From contig JASUTR010000031.1 in assembly GCA_035048495.1 (NCBI GenBank), forward strand, positions 372,001-436,000: a stretch of 64,000 bases of DNA, written 5' to 3'. The position numbers were made by a program, and so were the translations under genes. Source of the DNA: Euptelea pleiosperma. Its lineage: Eukaryota; Streptophyta; Magnoliopsida; Ranunculales; Eupteleaceae. Shown piece after piece: positions 63,401-64,000 of the stretch (position 1 is the first letter of the stretch; every line of letters begins with the position of its first letter). The notes beneath the pieces are model-generated. The model was given only the letters and a program-made list of their open reading frames with translations. It was not told the origin of the DNA and did not search any database.

Positions 63401-63974
63401 GTGTTGAAACAATTATAATAAAAGAGATTGAGTCAAATTACCTGTTCCGGTTGCGAAAAAGTCACTTGTTATAAGCTTAGGAATGTAACGCACAAACTGA
63501 GTCCAATTAGAGTCATTGACGCACGGATGGGGCAAACTTGTTTCGACAGTCCTGAATCTTGTTTCTACAATTCAAATGTGTTTAAACAATTGTAATAGAG
63601 GATATTGAGTCAAATTACGAGGTCCGGTTGAGAACAAGTCACTTGTTATAGGCTTAGGAATGTAACACACAAACTGAATCCAATTAGAGACATTGACGCA
63701 CGGACGGAGCAAACTTGTTTCAACCATCCCGAATCTTGTTCCAAGACTTCAAATGTGTTTAAACAATTGTAATGGAAGAGATTGAGTCAAATTACCAGGT
63801 CCGGTTGCGAAAAAGTCACTTGTTATAAGCTTCGGAATGTAACGCACAAACTGAGTCCAATTGGAGTCATTGACGCACGGATGGAGCAAACTTGTTTCGA
63901 CTGTCCCGAATCTTGTTCCAAGACTTCAAATGTGTTTAAACAATTATAATAAAAGAGATTGAGTCAAATTACCT
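60464..63974. repeat. 3.4-kb satellite block, copy 2
   Basis: Partner of 52260-55660, without the 110-bp deletion. It also shares the CACTTTATAGG variant with a third, more diverged relative at 25550-26580, just right of the retroelement. Confidence 0.85.
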
Positions 63975-64000
63975 GTTCCGGTTGCGAAAAAGTCACTTGT

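Larger units (their letters stand above)
24662..64000. repeat. Right satellite array, 177-bp monomers in higher-order repeats
   Basis: About 222 head-to-tail monomers of the same family and orientation as the left array, running off the window end. It is far more homogenised: blocks of 5, 18, 20 and 22 monomers recur with few differences. The first 0.9 kb (24662 to about 25520) continues the higher-order order interrupted by the insertion: left flank 15300-15844 plus 24662 onward matches 27480-28880. Repeated open frames of 61-78 codons (for example at 44515, 48409 and 51948 minus; 53454 and 61768 plus) are chance frames copied with the repeats. I see no gene. Confidence 0.97.

Noticed and set aside
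1..64000. Assigning the satellite to a known family such as the Arabidopsis 178-bp repeat
   Set aside because: The length and HindIII site are similar, but the sequence does not match the consensus that I remember, so no species is named.

Overview
The window is plant heterochromatin, most likely centromeric or pericentromeric. It is almost wholly a head-to-tail satellite with a 177-bp monomer, interrupted once by a long terminal repeat (LTR) retroelement. Evidence for a plant is the nucleosome-length satellite in higher-order repeats (HORs), an LTR element whose primer-binding site matches plant tRNA-Asp, and plant-type promoter motifs in the LTRs. I do not recognise the satellite family and name no species. 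I see no host gene, tRNA, rRNA or CRISPR array. The short open frames in the satellite are chance frames repeated with the monomers.

Layout: 1-15844 is the left satellite array (about 89 monomers). 15845-24661 is a complete 8817-bp LTR retroelement inserted in reverse orientation, flanked by a 5-bp target duplication GTTAT. 24662-64000 is the right satellite array (about 222 monomers), same orientation and same family. Removing the element and one GTTAT restores a continuous monomer, and intact paralogous target sites are visible in the right array (for example at 28021).

The element reads right to left: 5' LTR 22320-24661, primer-binding site 22304-22317, a 4.1-kb internal region without gag or pol, polypurine tract 18186-18197, 3' LTR 15845-18185. 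It is therefore non-autonomous, of the large-retrotransposon-derivative (LARD) type, and must borrow proteins from a Ty3/gypsy relative. The two LTRs are nearly identical over about 2.17 kb, so the insertion is young, but the last roughly 165 bp (U5) differ strongly. The U3 carries three tandem MSA-like motifs (TCCAACGGTC) and a cluster of TGGGCY/TCP-type motifs, the combination known from plant G2/M-phase promoters. That is the most interesting hypothesis here: a satellite-embedded, protein-less element whose LTRs may fire in dividing cells at G2/M, with the 3' LTR pointing into the left array.

The satellite is organised at several scales. Two monomer types, one with a HindIII site at the monomer junction and one without, mostly alternate as 354-bp dimers. 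These build longer HORs: 9-mers (1592 bp) at 6.3-9.5 kb, three almost identical 18-mers (3184 bp) at 27.05-36.6 kb, 22-mer and 20-mer relatives (3894 and 3539 bp) at 44.3-52 kb, 5-mers (885 bp) at 4.1-5.9 and 54.7-56.5 kb, and a 3.4-kb block repeated 8.2-8.3 kb apart (52.3-55.7 and 60.5-64.0 kb). All comparisons were made by eye, so coordinates of HOR blocks are approximate, while those of the retroelement ends are exact.
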